From: Pareuzebyella sediminis
GTDB lineage: Bacteria; Bacteroidota; Bacteroidia; Flavobacteriales; Flavobacteriaceae
Direction of reading: 5' to 3'
Assembly (NCBI RefSeq): GCF_008367235.1
Contig: NZ_VTZS01000001.1
Coordinates: forward strand, 1,302,001-1,366,000
DNA: 64,000 bases
This document shows positions 45,681-54,388 of the stretch, piece after piece (positions within the stretch are counted from its first letter, which is position 1; each line of letters starts with the position of its first letter). The position numbers were made by a program, and so were the translations under genes. A model generated the notes under the pieces. It was not told the origin of the DNA. It did no database searches and was given only the letters and a program-made list of their open reading frames with translations.

Positions 45681-47018
45681 ATGAGATACTTATCCTTCTT
45701 AATACTGTTCCTTTCGCTGGCTTCTTGTAATCAAGGTGCTAAAGAGAAAAAAATACCTGAAACAAAGGTGCGGCAAATAGAAACCATTCAGGAGCAAGTT
45801 GACACGATAGCAACTGATAAAACACCCACAAAATTTAGTAGTGCTTTACGGCCCAACGAAAGGGTGTTATTTAATGAAATATATACCGATACCCTGGAGT
45901 TTAGCGACTATAACGACGATTTTGATTATTGGTACCTAAATGGACTTAAAAAGGGCAAGGATGTTTCATTGATATATAATTGGGAATGGCGTACCGATGA
46001 AGATTACAATTTCAGGCAAGGTGATTTGATAGTGGTGGAATGGAAAATGGACCGTATTGTTATGGCTGGGGATGAAGAAGTCGTACATATGGTAGAAAGG
46101 GCCGTTGATGCCAGAAAAATAGCATCGGGCAACCAACGGGTACAATTTTTAAGCCGCCAAATGGCCTATGATGAAGCCGTGGGCGCCGAGGTAAGCACTA
46201 TGGTCATCAACCAATCTTATTTGCACAATATCACACCACCAGAAAAGGCGGCCCTGACCTTTGTAGCCTACGAGATTGGTAACGATTGTGAATGGGGCTA
46301 CGACTCGGATGTAAACGGACGTGTGCTATGGTGCCGCATCGTATCAGCCTTGGATTTGGGTTACCAATGTTCCGACAAGCAACTTAACTTCTTACGAAAG
46401 TGGTTTTCTAAAGATACGGTCGCCCTAAAAAAGTTGGAGCGCTGCCCTACCCTTCCCAATACGGCAACAGTGCAGACCACTTTTGATGAGATTCTGATAC
46501 AGAACAATGAAGCCGAAAAAACAATTACGGTCGATTATAAAGTAACTGGAATCAATATGCGTGAGTCAAGTTCATGGCCCTACTCCCAGACCGATGTTTT
46601 TGAATATGGTTCGGAGCATATCATTTTGATCGATTCCAAAAAATCGGACTTGACCGAAGAAGAAACAAACATGAACCCGGATACCGCTGAAAACATCGAC
46701 CCTCAAAACTTTGTTTTGGCGCTCAAAGACCACATACTAAACGAATGGAAGCAAGAAGATGATTTTGATTCCCTTAAAATCACATTTGGTGACAATATTC
46801 TAAACATTCGGGGCAATGAAGGATTTACATTAAGCCGCTACGATTTTAAGGAAATGGTCATTAACGGCACTAAGGATCCCCAAACATTATACCTAACGGT
46901 CACTAATGAAGGCGGGGGTGCCGGCGGTAATGTTGCCCTGGTCGAAACTTATAGTTTAACGGTCCTGGATGCTGGGAATTTCGACATTAAGCATGTAGAA
47001 ACCGATTTGGCGGACTAA
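45681..47018 (+). CDS. lipoprotein of unknown function
   Basis: A 445-residue protein with lipobox LASCNQ (Cys near residue 16), a helical and Asp-rich segment, and a region with two Cys-containing turns (NDCEWGYD and LWCRIV). I do not recognise the family. Another lipoprotein with the same style of N-terminus (SCxQGxKxxK) is at 47418, suggesting related export. Confidence 0.73.
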   Translation: MRYLSFLILFLSLASCNQGAKEKKIPETKVRQIETIQEQVDTIATDKTPTKFSSALRPNERVLFNEIYTDTLEFSDYNDDFDYWYLNGLKKGKDVSLIYNWEWRTDEDYNFRQGDLIVVEWKMDRIVMAGDEEVVHMVERAVDARKIASGNQRVQFLSRQMAYDEAVGAEVSTMVINQSYLHNITPPEKAALTFVAYEIGNDCEWGYDSDVNGRVLWCRIVSALDLGYQCSDKQLNFLRKWFSKDTVALKKLERCPTLPNTATVQTTFDEILIQNNEAEKTITVDYKVTGINMRESSSWPYSQTDVFEYGSEHIILIDSKKSDLTEEETNMNPDTAENIDPQNFVLALKDHILNEWKQEDDFDSLKITFGDNILNIRGNEGFTLSRYDFKEMVINGTKDPQTLYLTVTNEGGGAGGNVALVETYSLTVLDAGNFDIKHVETDLAD

Positions 47019-47029
47019 AAAACGAAGTT

Positions 47030-47407
47030 TATGAAATTAAACTAGTCACATTCGTACTTGGCATCACAACCCTGCTATTCGGGATAACAGCTGGCGTTTT
47101 ATATACCCTAATTAATCCTTATGAAGAAACAATATGCGACCGTGAATGGACTATAACCAGCTATAAAAAAGTGATCGATGCCATGGGAAGAAGTAATATA
47201 ATGTCATTGGATCAGCTTAAAACTGAACTTACGATAGATTTTAATCTGGGCGAGAGTGGCTATAATGACCATAACAATGAACATTATTATGTGTTACATC
47301 CTAAAGACAGAATGGTAGACCCTCAGGAAATATGGAGTTTTACGGGGTTGGAGTTAGTCTTTGATCAGCATAAAAAACAAAAAACAGTGAGTTTTTATAA
47401 ACCATAA
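47030..47407 (+). pseudogene. small membrane protein gene, apparent frameshift at start
   Basis: The frame ending at 47407 (tail SFTGLELVFDQHKKQK) is open upstream to about 47015 and encodes a typical membrane anchor, LVTFVLGITTLLFGITAG. However, no ATG lies in frame upstream of the anchor. The only good start, ATG at 47030, reads ATG AAA TTA AAC TAG and stops at once; one extra A in the AAAC stretch would give MKLKLVTFVLG and join the frame (about 125 residues). A GTG at 47171 would give a 78-residue soluble product without the anchor. Either a mutation or a sequencing slip is likely. Confidence 0.55.
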
Positions 47408-47417
47408 TCGGCATAAA

Positions 47418-49295
47418 ATGAAAATTCAATACCACATAGCCTTACTAATACTTATAATCTCATGTGGACAAGGCCCCAAAAAGGAAAAAGAACCGGAGAT
47501 CGAAATCCAAGGTGCTGTAGAAATTATTGAAACAGTTGTTGACTCCTTACCTGCAAGAGTGCATCTTGATTTTGACGAAGTAATTGCCAATATCCAAACT
47601 AAAAAATTGCCACACATCGAAGCCACAAATTTTGACAGCTTTATCGATGAAGACGATTATGATGAAGTAGATGCCAAAGCTTTGAAATTAGATCTCATCT
47701 ATCCTGAATTTAATTCGGAAAGTTACAATTACAGAGCAATCAAAAGCTACACAATACCTGTGAATACGAATTTTCACAGCATTGTCATCACCCTTTTAAA
47801 AGGCGAACATGAAATGGAAACCATTCTTATCAATTACGATGCTGATGGTGAAATTATTGCTTATAAAGTAGTTGCCTATGATGAAATTGCCGAAGGTATG
47901 TCCAGAACCGTTTCCCGCATTAGTGAAAACAAAGTAACAGTTAACAGGATCTTTTGGGGCAATACCAAAGAAGTAGAAAAAACTGAATATGAGATTCTCT
48001 ATGATGGCACTATTGAAAAATTACAAGCCAGAAGATTAGATCAAAAATTAGCTAATTTCTCACTTGTCGACGAAATTCTGAAAGATCTACAATTGGATTG
48101 GATACAAACCAATACCAAGTTGATCGCTACCAAAACCTACCCTGAAAATCCAGAGGAAACCATCTTGGTTATTCCGGAAATAGTGGATGAGGGAAATCAT
48201 TATTTTGACCTGAATAGTCATATCGTAATTGCCGATAATCGTTCCGGAAAAATAACCCAAAAATACTTTGAAAGTAACAAGACTAACGAATGGGTTTCTG
48301 ATGCTATTGAATTGGACGGAATTCAAATCGATTCTACTTCATATCAGATTTCAGAAGACAAAACAGCCTTTGGGGTAAAAGTATCCCATTTTGGGCATTC
48401 GCGGGTCAATCCGTATTCAAATAAAACACTGTCACTATTCGCAAAATCCGGTGATAGTCTGGTTAAAATACTTTCCAACTATACCCTTGAAAATTATGGC
48501 GGGGAATGGGACGGCGATTGTGATGGTGAATTCATAGATGAGAATAAAGTCCTGGCATTAAGCACCAAAAAAACCAACGGTCACTTTGATATACTTGTCA
48601 ATACCAAGATAACCAACACTAAAAGTTTTGAGGATAAAAACGATGAATGCCAAACGGAGACCACCGTTAACTTCAATAACAGCTTACTGAAGTTTGATGG
48701 GCAAAACTATACTAAAACCAAAGCCAACACCATTTCATATGCTGAGTTCAATCGGAAGAAATTACAACAGATTGATATAGATAACTTCAGCGTAGATAAC
48801 GCTTACCAATGGGGAGAGTTCAAATTCATTACAGGAAACGACGAACTTACTGCAAGCAAATCTAAGCTCGCATACGCCAAAAAAGACTGGGGCGACCGAC
48901 TGCTCATGCTAGATGCATCAAACAACCTGGTTTTTAAATCAAAGGGTGTTGGTGACCTCTATCTTTTTGAACCCCATTTTTATAAAAGCGAAGCTTCGGA
49001 CAAAGTCATTATTATTTGTCAAATGGCATTTGAATATCCATTTGGAGGTGAGGTTTTTATTCTTGAAAACAAAACCCTGAAACCCATTGGAACTCTTGAT
49101 ATTGAACCCTATGATGAAAATTTGGATACCTACTTGACAGATGTTGTAGAGATAAGTGAGCTAGAAGGTAGCATTGTTTTCAGCCTCAAATCTGAAGAAG
49201 TGGTTTTAAAGCCTGGTTCAGAAGATGAGGTGAAAACCAACAAAAATGCCATCTATGTATATCAAAACAATGAAATGACATTGAAAACAAATTAG
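47418..49295 (+). CDS. large lipoprotein of unknown function
   Basis: A 625-residue protein with lipobox IISCGQ (Cys near residue 16). The mature part is long, beta-rich and acidic. Within it, GDCDGEFIDENK near residue 367 has an Asp-rich loop. No family recognised. It lies 10 nt after the preceding gene and its stop is 2 nt before the next start. Confidence 0.72.
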   Translation: MKIQYHIALLILIISCGQGPKKEKEPEIEIQGAVEIIETVVDSLPARVHLDFDEVIANIQTKKLPHIEATNFDSFIDEDDYDEVDAKALKLDLIYPEFNSESYNYRAIKSYTIPVNTNFHSIVITLLKGEHEMETILINYDADGEIIAYKVVAYDEIAEGMSRTVSRISENKVTVNRIFWGNTKEVEKTEYEILYDGTIEKLQARRLDQKLANFSLVDEILKDLQLDWIQTNTKLIATKTYPENPEETILVIPEIVDEGNHYFDLNSHIVIADNRSGKITQKYFESNKTNEWVSDAIELDGIQIDSTSYQISEDKTAFGVKVSHFGHSRVNPYSNKTLSLFAKSGDSLVKILSNYTLENYGGEWDGDCDGEFIDENKVLALSTKKTNGHFDILVNTKITNTKSFEDKNDECQTETTVNFNNSLLKFDGQNYTKTKANTISYAEFNRKKLQQIDIDNFSVDNAYQWGEFKFITGNDELTASKSKLAYAKKDWGDRLLMLDASNNLVFKSKGVGDLYLFEPHFYKSEASDKVIIICQMAFEYPFGGEVFILENKTLKPIGTLDIEPYDENLDTYLTDVVEISELEGSIVFSLKSEEVVLKPGSEDEVKTNKNAIYVYQNNEMTLKTN

Positions 49296-49297
49296 AA

Positions 49298-50020
49298 ATG
49301 AGTCTTAGAAACCTAGTCTTTTTGATGGTAGTTTTTTTAGTTCCGGGGCTTCAAGCACAAAGTGAATTGATGCTGCCGGAACTCTCCGTCAAAGAAAGGA
49401 CAATGCAAGAGATAATCCCAACAGGTTGGAAAATCTTGTCAAAAGCTATGGGCGACCTAAATGGAGACGGCTATGAAGACGTCGCATTTGCCATCGAAAG
49501 CCCAGTAGAAAAAAAATATGTATCCAAGGAGGGTTCAGATAGCGATACGTTACACATTAACCCGAGGGTGTTGGCTATCTACTTTGGTAAACGCAATGGA
49601 AAATTTAAGAAGAAGCTGCAGTCCAATACGTTTATCATCAATAGAAATACACCGAATATGGACGAGCCTTTTAAAGGGCTACAAATCCTTCCCAATGGAG
49701 ATTTGCAAATGGACTTCTATATATGGCCGTGCCGGGAATGTACTTCCTGGTCTTCCCACGAATATATTTTCAGGTTTCAAAACAAGGCTTTTGAATTGGT
49801 CGGGTATAAGGAAAGTGTAACCCAAAGGGTATCGGGTGATGAAGTCTATTACAACATCGACTTTCAAAATAAAACCCTGAAAATCATAACCGAAACACGC
49901 AATGAAGACGATGAACGGGAATATGAGGAAAGCTTTAAAAAATTTGAGTTACCTCATTTGAAAACAATCCAATCTTTGGGCAAACCCTTTGAGTGGGAAT
50001 TTCAACAATTACGCATATAA
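49298..50020 (+). CDS. secreted protein with an FG-GAP-like repeat
   Basis: A 240-residue secreted protein: signal peptide ending LQAQ, then one FG-GAP-like calcium loop GDLNGDGYEDVAFAI near residue 52. Two Cys in a CRECTS pair follow near residue 148. Predicted beta-rich. Not further assigned. It follows the large lipoprotein by 2 nt and precedes lemA by 18 nt. Confidence 0.72.
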   Translation: MSLRNLVFLMVVFLVPGLQAQSELMLPELSVKERTMQEIIPTGWKILSKAMGDLNGDGYEDVAFAIESPVEKKYVSKEGSDSDTLHINPRVLAIYFGKRNGKFKKKLQSNTFIINRNTPNMDEPFKGLQILPNGDLQMDFYIWPCRECTSWSSHEYIFRFQNKAFELVGYKESVTQRVSGDEVYYNIDFQNKTLKIITETRNEDDEREYEESFKKFELPHLKTIQSLGKPFEWEFQQLRI

Positions 50021-50038
50021 CCAGTATAAAACAGCATT

Positions 50039-50599
50039 ATGAAAATCAGTATCGCCATTGCAATTCTAGCGGTTATTGGGCTTTTTGGCATTATTGTCAA
50101 CAACCGAATAATCGGTAAAAAAAATCAAGTCAAACAGGCTTTTGGTAGCATAGAAATTTACCTTAAAAAACGCTTTGACTTAATCCCGAACCTTATCGCC
50201 ATGCTCAACAAATACCTGGCGCATGAAAAGGAGACCCTATTAAAAATCAGCGAACTGCGCAGTACGGTTGAAAAGGCCTCAGGGGCCAACGAAAAAATAA
50301 AGGCCTCAAACGAGCTAACACATATTATGAGCGGTTTAAACATCAATGTAGAAAACTACCCTGATTTAAAAGCGGATAAGCAATTCACGAACATCGAGTA
50401 TGAACTTTCTGATATTGAAGACCAGATATCCGCGGCTCGGCGTGCCTATAATGCGGCGGTGACCAGCTACAACAATACCATTGAAATGTTTCCTGCGAGC
50501 ATAGTCGTCAGTATTCGAAAAGATAAACCCGGTGCCCTCTTGGAAATCCCAAAATCAGAACAAAAAGAAATCAATATTAATCAACTTTTAAATCCATAA
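50039..50599 (+). CDS. lemA: LemA family protein
   Basis: A 186-residue LemA protein: N-terminal membrane helix (about 5-23), then a helical bundle with NQVKQAFGSIEIYLKKRFDLI, IAMLNKYLAHEKETL and ISAARRAYNAAVTSYN. LemA is a membrane-anchored helical protein of unknown biochemical role that often sits next to metalloprotease or DUF3137 genes. Here it is next to DUF1266 and DUF3137 genes. It lies 18 nt after the preceding gene and 4 nt before the next. Confidence 0.93.
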   Translation: MKISIAIAILAVIGLFGIIVNNRIIGKKNQVKQAFGSIEIYLKKRFDLIPNLIAMLNKYLAHEKETLLKISELRSTVEKASGANEKIKASNELTHIMSGLNINVENYPDLKADKQFTNIEYELSDIEDQISAARRAYNAAVTSYNNTIEMFPASIVVSIRKDKPGALLEIPKSEQKEININQLLNP

Positions 50600-50603
50600 A
50601 ACC

Positions 50604-51410
50604 ATGCAAATGTTTGAAAACTTACCCTGGTACGGTTATGTGATACTGGCCGTCGCCGCCGCTTCTTATGCCATTCGCTATTTTAAAATCGGAAAGAAAG
50701 AATACGATGCCCCGGATATGACCACGGCAAAATTTAGAACATCGCCAGACAGTAAACTCAATCAAGAACAATTGTTCGCCCTGGCGTTGTATACGCCCAT
50801 AGCCGAATGGTGGGAGGCCAACACGAACACCCTTTCCTTTCTGACCGCCAAAAAGGTTAAGCCCTATCTGGAAGGTTGGGGCATCGATACGGCAGCGGGC
50901 TATTGGGATTTGACCGAGTATTTTATGAAGGATGGTCGCCGGTGGTACTTTGATTTTATCCGGCATATGATTGAAAAAGAGCCTCAGGAGAAATGGGATG
51001 AACTAATGGACCAAAAATTCGGTAATAATGAACGGGCTCATCGCTATTTAAAAACGTTAAGTTCTGGTGAAACCTTAAACACTTTAAAGCAAAAAGGCAT
51101 TCTCACTTTCGATTCCGAATTGGAGCTTGGGGTAGCAGGTTATGATGCCGCCATGTTGGTGGGCCAAGCACGTAAAGCTTATACGGGCAACCTTATTTCT
51201 GAAGAAGAAGCATGGAAGGTCATCAATTTTGCCAAAGGATTGGCGTTGGAACATTTTTCCTCTTGGGAGGACTTTGGAAAAAGCTTTGCCATTGGTTTTG
51301 CCATAGATATGAGGACAGATTACAGTACCTACAAAGAAGAAGTATACCACATTTACAAACAAGTCTTAGAAAAACCAGAAAGTCCATGGAATACCATAAA
51401 ATGGCCGTAA
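50604..51410 (+). CDS. DUF1266 domain protein with N-terminal anchor
   Basis: A 268-residue protein: one N-terminal membrane helix (about 8-25), then a DUF1266-like domain recognised by GVAGYDAAMLVGQARKAY, ISEEEAWKVINFA and SSWEDFGKSFAIGFAID. The function is unknown. DUF1266 proteins have been noted near polymorphic toxin and lipoprotein loci. It sits between lemA (4 nt before) and the DUF3137 gene (10 nt after). Confidence 0.85.
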   Translation: MQMFENLPWYGYVILAVAAASYAIRYFKIGKKEYDAPDMTTAKFRTSPDSKLNQEQLFALALYTPIAEWWEANTNTLSFLTAKKVKPYLEGWGIDTAAGYWDLTEYFMKDGRRWYFDFIRHMIEKEPQEKWDELMDQKFGNNERAHRYLKTLSSGETLNTLKQKGILTFDSELELGVAGYDAAMLVGQARKAYTGNLISEEEAWKVINFAKGLALEHFSSWEDFGKSFAIGFAIDMRTDYSTYKEEVYHIYKQVLEKPESPWNTIKWP

Positions 51411-51420
51411 TACTAAAGTG

Positions 51421-52488
51421 ATGCAGGAACGCATAGTAGCTGCCTATTCCGAAACCAGTAAAGAACTGAACACACTTTATAAAAAAAGGAAGCGCACCCT
51501 TTTTTTTCAAAGAGTCATGTGGAGTATCACCGGTATATACCTGTTGTTTATGCTTGCATTGCTGGGTATGCAATATGTACCGATGCTCCAGAATACCTCC
51601 TGGGGCTTTTTCGATGTATTTAAGTCAAACCCCGCCAATCCTTATGCATCAACCTATCCAATAATAGGGTTGGTCATCCTTTTGTATCCGACCACCATTG
51701 TTTTTACCAGGGCATTTCAAAAATTTAAAACCACGGAACAGAAAGCCATTGTCAAAATGGTCAGAATACTCTTTCCAAAAGTAGAATTTAGTCAAGGTGT
51801 AATGGCTCCAGCCAATGAAGTAGTAAAAAGCAAAATGTTTGCTTGGATAAAAGAAGAATCTCCGATTTATAGCTACGGCCAGATTAGAAGAAAAACCAAT
51901 GATACCGAAATAAACATAACGGATATTGGTATTGTGGAAAACAATGTGGCCAACAAGCTTTTGGGTACATTGATGAATATTCCCATTCTAAATATGCTAG
52001 GCGTTATGTACCAGACCGTATTCAAGAATACGGTAACCAGAAAATTAGCAGATAACACCAATTATTCTTTTAGAGGTATGTTCTGTTGGTTTCGGTTTAA
52101 AAAGAAATTGAATGGACATACGGTTGTATTATCCAAACATCAAATGGCAAAATTGGACCAATTGGCCAGTTTTAATTTTAAGGAAGAGCAAGAAATACAT
52201 TTGGAAGACCCCAGATTTACCAGCAAGTTTTTGGTATACGGAACAGATCAGGTGGAAGCCAGATATGTTTTGTCCTCTTCACTTATGGAAAAAATAGTTG
52301 CATTGAAAGAGAAATTTGACCGTCCTATATTTTTATCATTTCAGGATAGACAGATGTATTTGGCGGTCATGAACGATAACGGGTTGTTTTCGTTTCCTTC
52401 AGGCAAGCTGGAAGGAATAAAAATCGTAGAGGAATTGGCCTGCGATATTGAAACTGCCTTGGAAATTCCCAAAGAACTGAAGGTATAG
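51421..52488 (+). CDS. DUF3137 domain protein
   Basis: A 355-residue protein with two membrane helices (about 35-55 and 78-97), then a soluble domain with KLLGTLMNIPILNMLG, FRGMFCWFRFKKKLNG and later YLAVMNDNGLFSFPSG, as in DUF3137. Function unknown; the family is commonly found with LemA. I use the ATG at 51421; a GTG one codon earlier is possible. This is the last intact gene of the array. Confidence 0.85.
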   Translation: MQERIVAAYSETSKELNTLYKKRKRTLFFQRVMWSITGIYLLFMLALLGMQYVPMLQNTSWGFFDVFKSNPANPYASTYPIIGLVILLYPTTIVFTRAFQKFKTTEQKAIVKMVRILFPKVEFSQGVMAPANEVVKSKMFAWIKEESPIYSYGQIRRKTNDTEINITDIGIVENNVANKLLGTLMNIPILNMLGVMYQTVFKNTVTRKLADNTNYSFRGMFCWFRFKKKLNGHTVVLSKHQMAKLDQLASFNFKEEQEIHLEDPRFTSKFLVYGTDQVEARYVLSSSLMEKIVALKEKFDRPIFLSFQDRQMYLAVMNDNGLFSFPSGKLEGIKIVEELACDIETALEIPKELKV

Positions 52489-52497
52489 AAGGGCACT

Positions 52498-52767
52498 TTC
52501 TTTGGATAAAAATGGCTTTGTTTTAGCTACCGGATTTGTAACATTTAATGGAAATGCCATCAGAATCCTTGAAATCAATGATTACCCAAAAGAGGTAGGA
52601 CAAGAAGCATTTGAAATTTCAAAGGAATTAGACAAAATTAATTCGTATCATATTCAGTAGTTTCACTTGATAAACAAGTAAAGGAATTGAAACAAGGAAG
52701 GACGAAATATATTGAAATTAGAACAATAACCGGATTTTATTTAATTTATAGTATAAAACAGCCGTAA
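52498..52767 (+). pseudogene. frameshifted gene remnant, family unknown
   Basis: Two adjacent open segments in different frames join into one sensible polypeptide. The first reads DKNGFVLATGFVTFNGNAI through FEISKELDKINSYHI and stops at 52660; the second, overlapping it in another frame, reads VVSLDKQVKELKQGRTKY and stops at 52767. A single 1-nt insertion would fuse them. There is no start codon at the left end and the segment directly follows the array stop, so it is probably the decayed 3' part of a gene. I do not recognise the family. Confidence 0.45.
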
Positions 52768-53171
52768 GTTGTTCCACCGAATGTACTGTTCTGAATAGAG
52801 TTTGGAGCTCAATTAATCAGTTTTTTACAATATTCAAAATACTAATAATTAGGTGGCTATGCGAATGACTTTCTTTCAGTCATCCCGACTCAACCTCTTC
52901 AAGTAAAATCAAAACACTATTAATACTATTTTCAATTTTTTTCGTTTTTTATGATTCCCTCTTGAAGACCTACCCCTCAGCATAGGGCGATGCTCTTGTG
53001 AAATGCCCGTTCAAAATAGAATAACAATACGCTTAAACTTTCTTTATATTAATCATTTCTTAAATAAATACAATTCGCTAAGTATTCGGGATATTTGCTT
53101 TTGTACTAAAAATTATATTGCGTTTAGAATATATATATATTGCTTTATTTGAAAGAAACAAGCCCATACCA
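52768..53171. other. gene-free stretch between convergent units
   Basis: About 400 nt, strongly AT-rich toward the right end, without a supportable ORF or clear terminator. The minus-strand Pycsar-type gene ends at its right edge. Confidence 0.5.
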
Positions 53172-54377
53172 CTATAAACCTGGAGAAACGGCCTCGATAA
53201 GTTCTTCACCCATGCCATAATACTTCAATGCGACAGCGAAAGCTATAACCGAAAGTATTATTCCAACTATAAATATGGTATAGGTCCAACGCAGCAATTG
53301 ATATTTTTTCTTTAGTACCAAGCCCAAATAATAAAGATCCATAGTTAAGGAATCATAGATAGATTCCTTACTCGCAATAATAGATTTAACCTTTCTCTTG
53401 AAATCAGGTAGTGCTAGGGTATGAAAATTTCCAAAAAACAAGAAATTCGTATCATCACTCTCCATGTTCTTGTCGATAAGATCTTTGTTTTCTATTTTCG
53501 GACGTGTTGCGAGTACGGACATTATCATCGATGCTATACTGAAAACAACAAAGATGACAGTCGGATAAATTAAATAAGAGTTTCTAGGGGTATCCAATTT
53601 TGGTATAAGATTGGCCATAAGAAGGGATATAATTATGGCATTGACCGAGAGTAAAATATTCGCCTTGGTATCGGCTATATCACTCAATTTTAGATGGTTC
53701 CTCAATTGCGTTCTGTATAACGATTGTGTTGCTCGCTCAGGACTATTATTCTTTAGCTTGACTTTAAGCTTTTCCTTTTTTTCGGTCTTTTTGGCTTTTA
53801 GCGATTTTCCGACCAAGTTAATTATATTCGCTTCACGTTGCTCTTGCCAGTTACTGATCGCATAATCAGTATAAAATTGGTGTTTTCTATTCAATATGTT
53901 TAGGTACTTTGTGCGTATTTCTGAGGGGGAAAGCTCTTGGCCGCCAACGTTCTTCATTTCCAAACGCTGCAATTCCAGAAGTTCTATAAAATCCTCTGAT
54001 CCATAAAACGCTGTTCGAACATCTTTTAAAAGTTCGGCCTCTAGCGATAAAGGTTGATTATAGTCCCATGCCGACTCAATTAAGTTCTGTACGGTAATTA
54101 TATCATTATCGTTCCATCCCTCCTTTTTCAGGAATGAAGCCGCCATGTCTCTGCTGTACTGAACATGTTTGGTATAATCTTTCGAAAATCCAACGTAAAG
54201 AAACCAAGCAGCTGCCAGAATAATGTTCTTGTTCGCAAAATCATCCTTTTCATCTAAAATTAAACTTGCCTTCTCTACGATACCTTTCGCCCGTTGCAGA
54301 TTGTGAAATAAATATTCGTCTCCGAGATTTTTGGTCAGTTCTTCATTTACAAATAACTGTATATTCTTGATGTTCAT
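53172..54377 (-). CDS. Pycsar-type effector (PycTM/DUF5706) with degenerate HD-like domain
   Basis: A 401-residue protein. Its C-terminal part (about 225-395) has the Pycsar transmembrane-effector pattern: LSDIADTKANILLSVNAIII and two further helices (about 270-295 and 360-385). The N-terminal part (about 20-130) aligns with HD-phosphohydrolase helices, but the His-Asp dyad is replaced (WFLYVGF where HDIG is usual), so it is probably not a hydrolase. Pycsar effectors act in phage defence by damaging the membrane when a partner cyclase makes cCMP or cUMP. No cyclase is seen next to it. It ends 11 nt after the kinase-like gene stop. Confidence 0.82.
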   Translation of the reverse strand: MNIKNIQLFVNEELTKNLGDEYLFHNLQRAKGIVEKASLILDEKDDFANKNIILAAAWFLYVGFSKDYTKHVQYSRDMAASFLKKEGWNDNDIITVQNLIESAWDYNQPLSLEAELLKDVRTAFYGSEDFIELLELQRLEMKNVGGQELSPSEIRTKYLNILNRKHQFYTDYAISNWQEQREANIINLVGKSLKAKKTEKKEKLKVKLKNNSPERATQSLYRTQLRNHLKLSDIADTKANILLSVNAIIISLLMANLIPKLDTPRNSYLIYPTVIFVVFSIASMIMSVLATRPKIENKDLIDKNMESDDTNFLFFGNFHTLALPDFKRKVKSIIASKESIYDSLTMDLYYLGLVLKKKYQLLRWTYTIFIVGIILSVIAFAVALKYYGMGEELIEAVSPGL

Positions 54378-54388
54378 AAATTTAGCTA

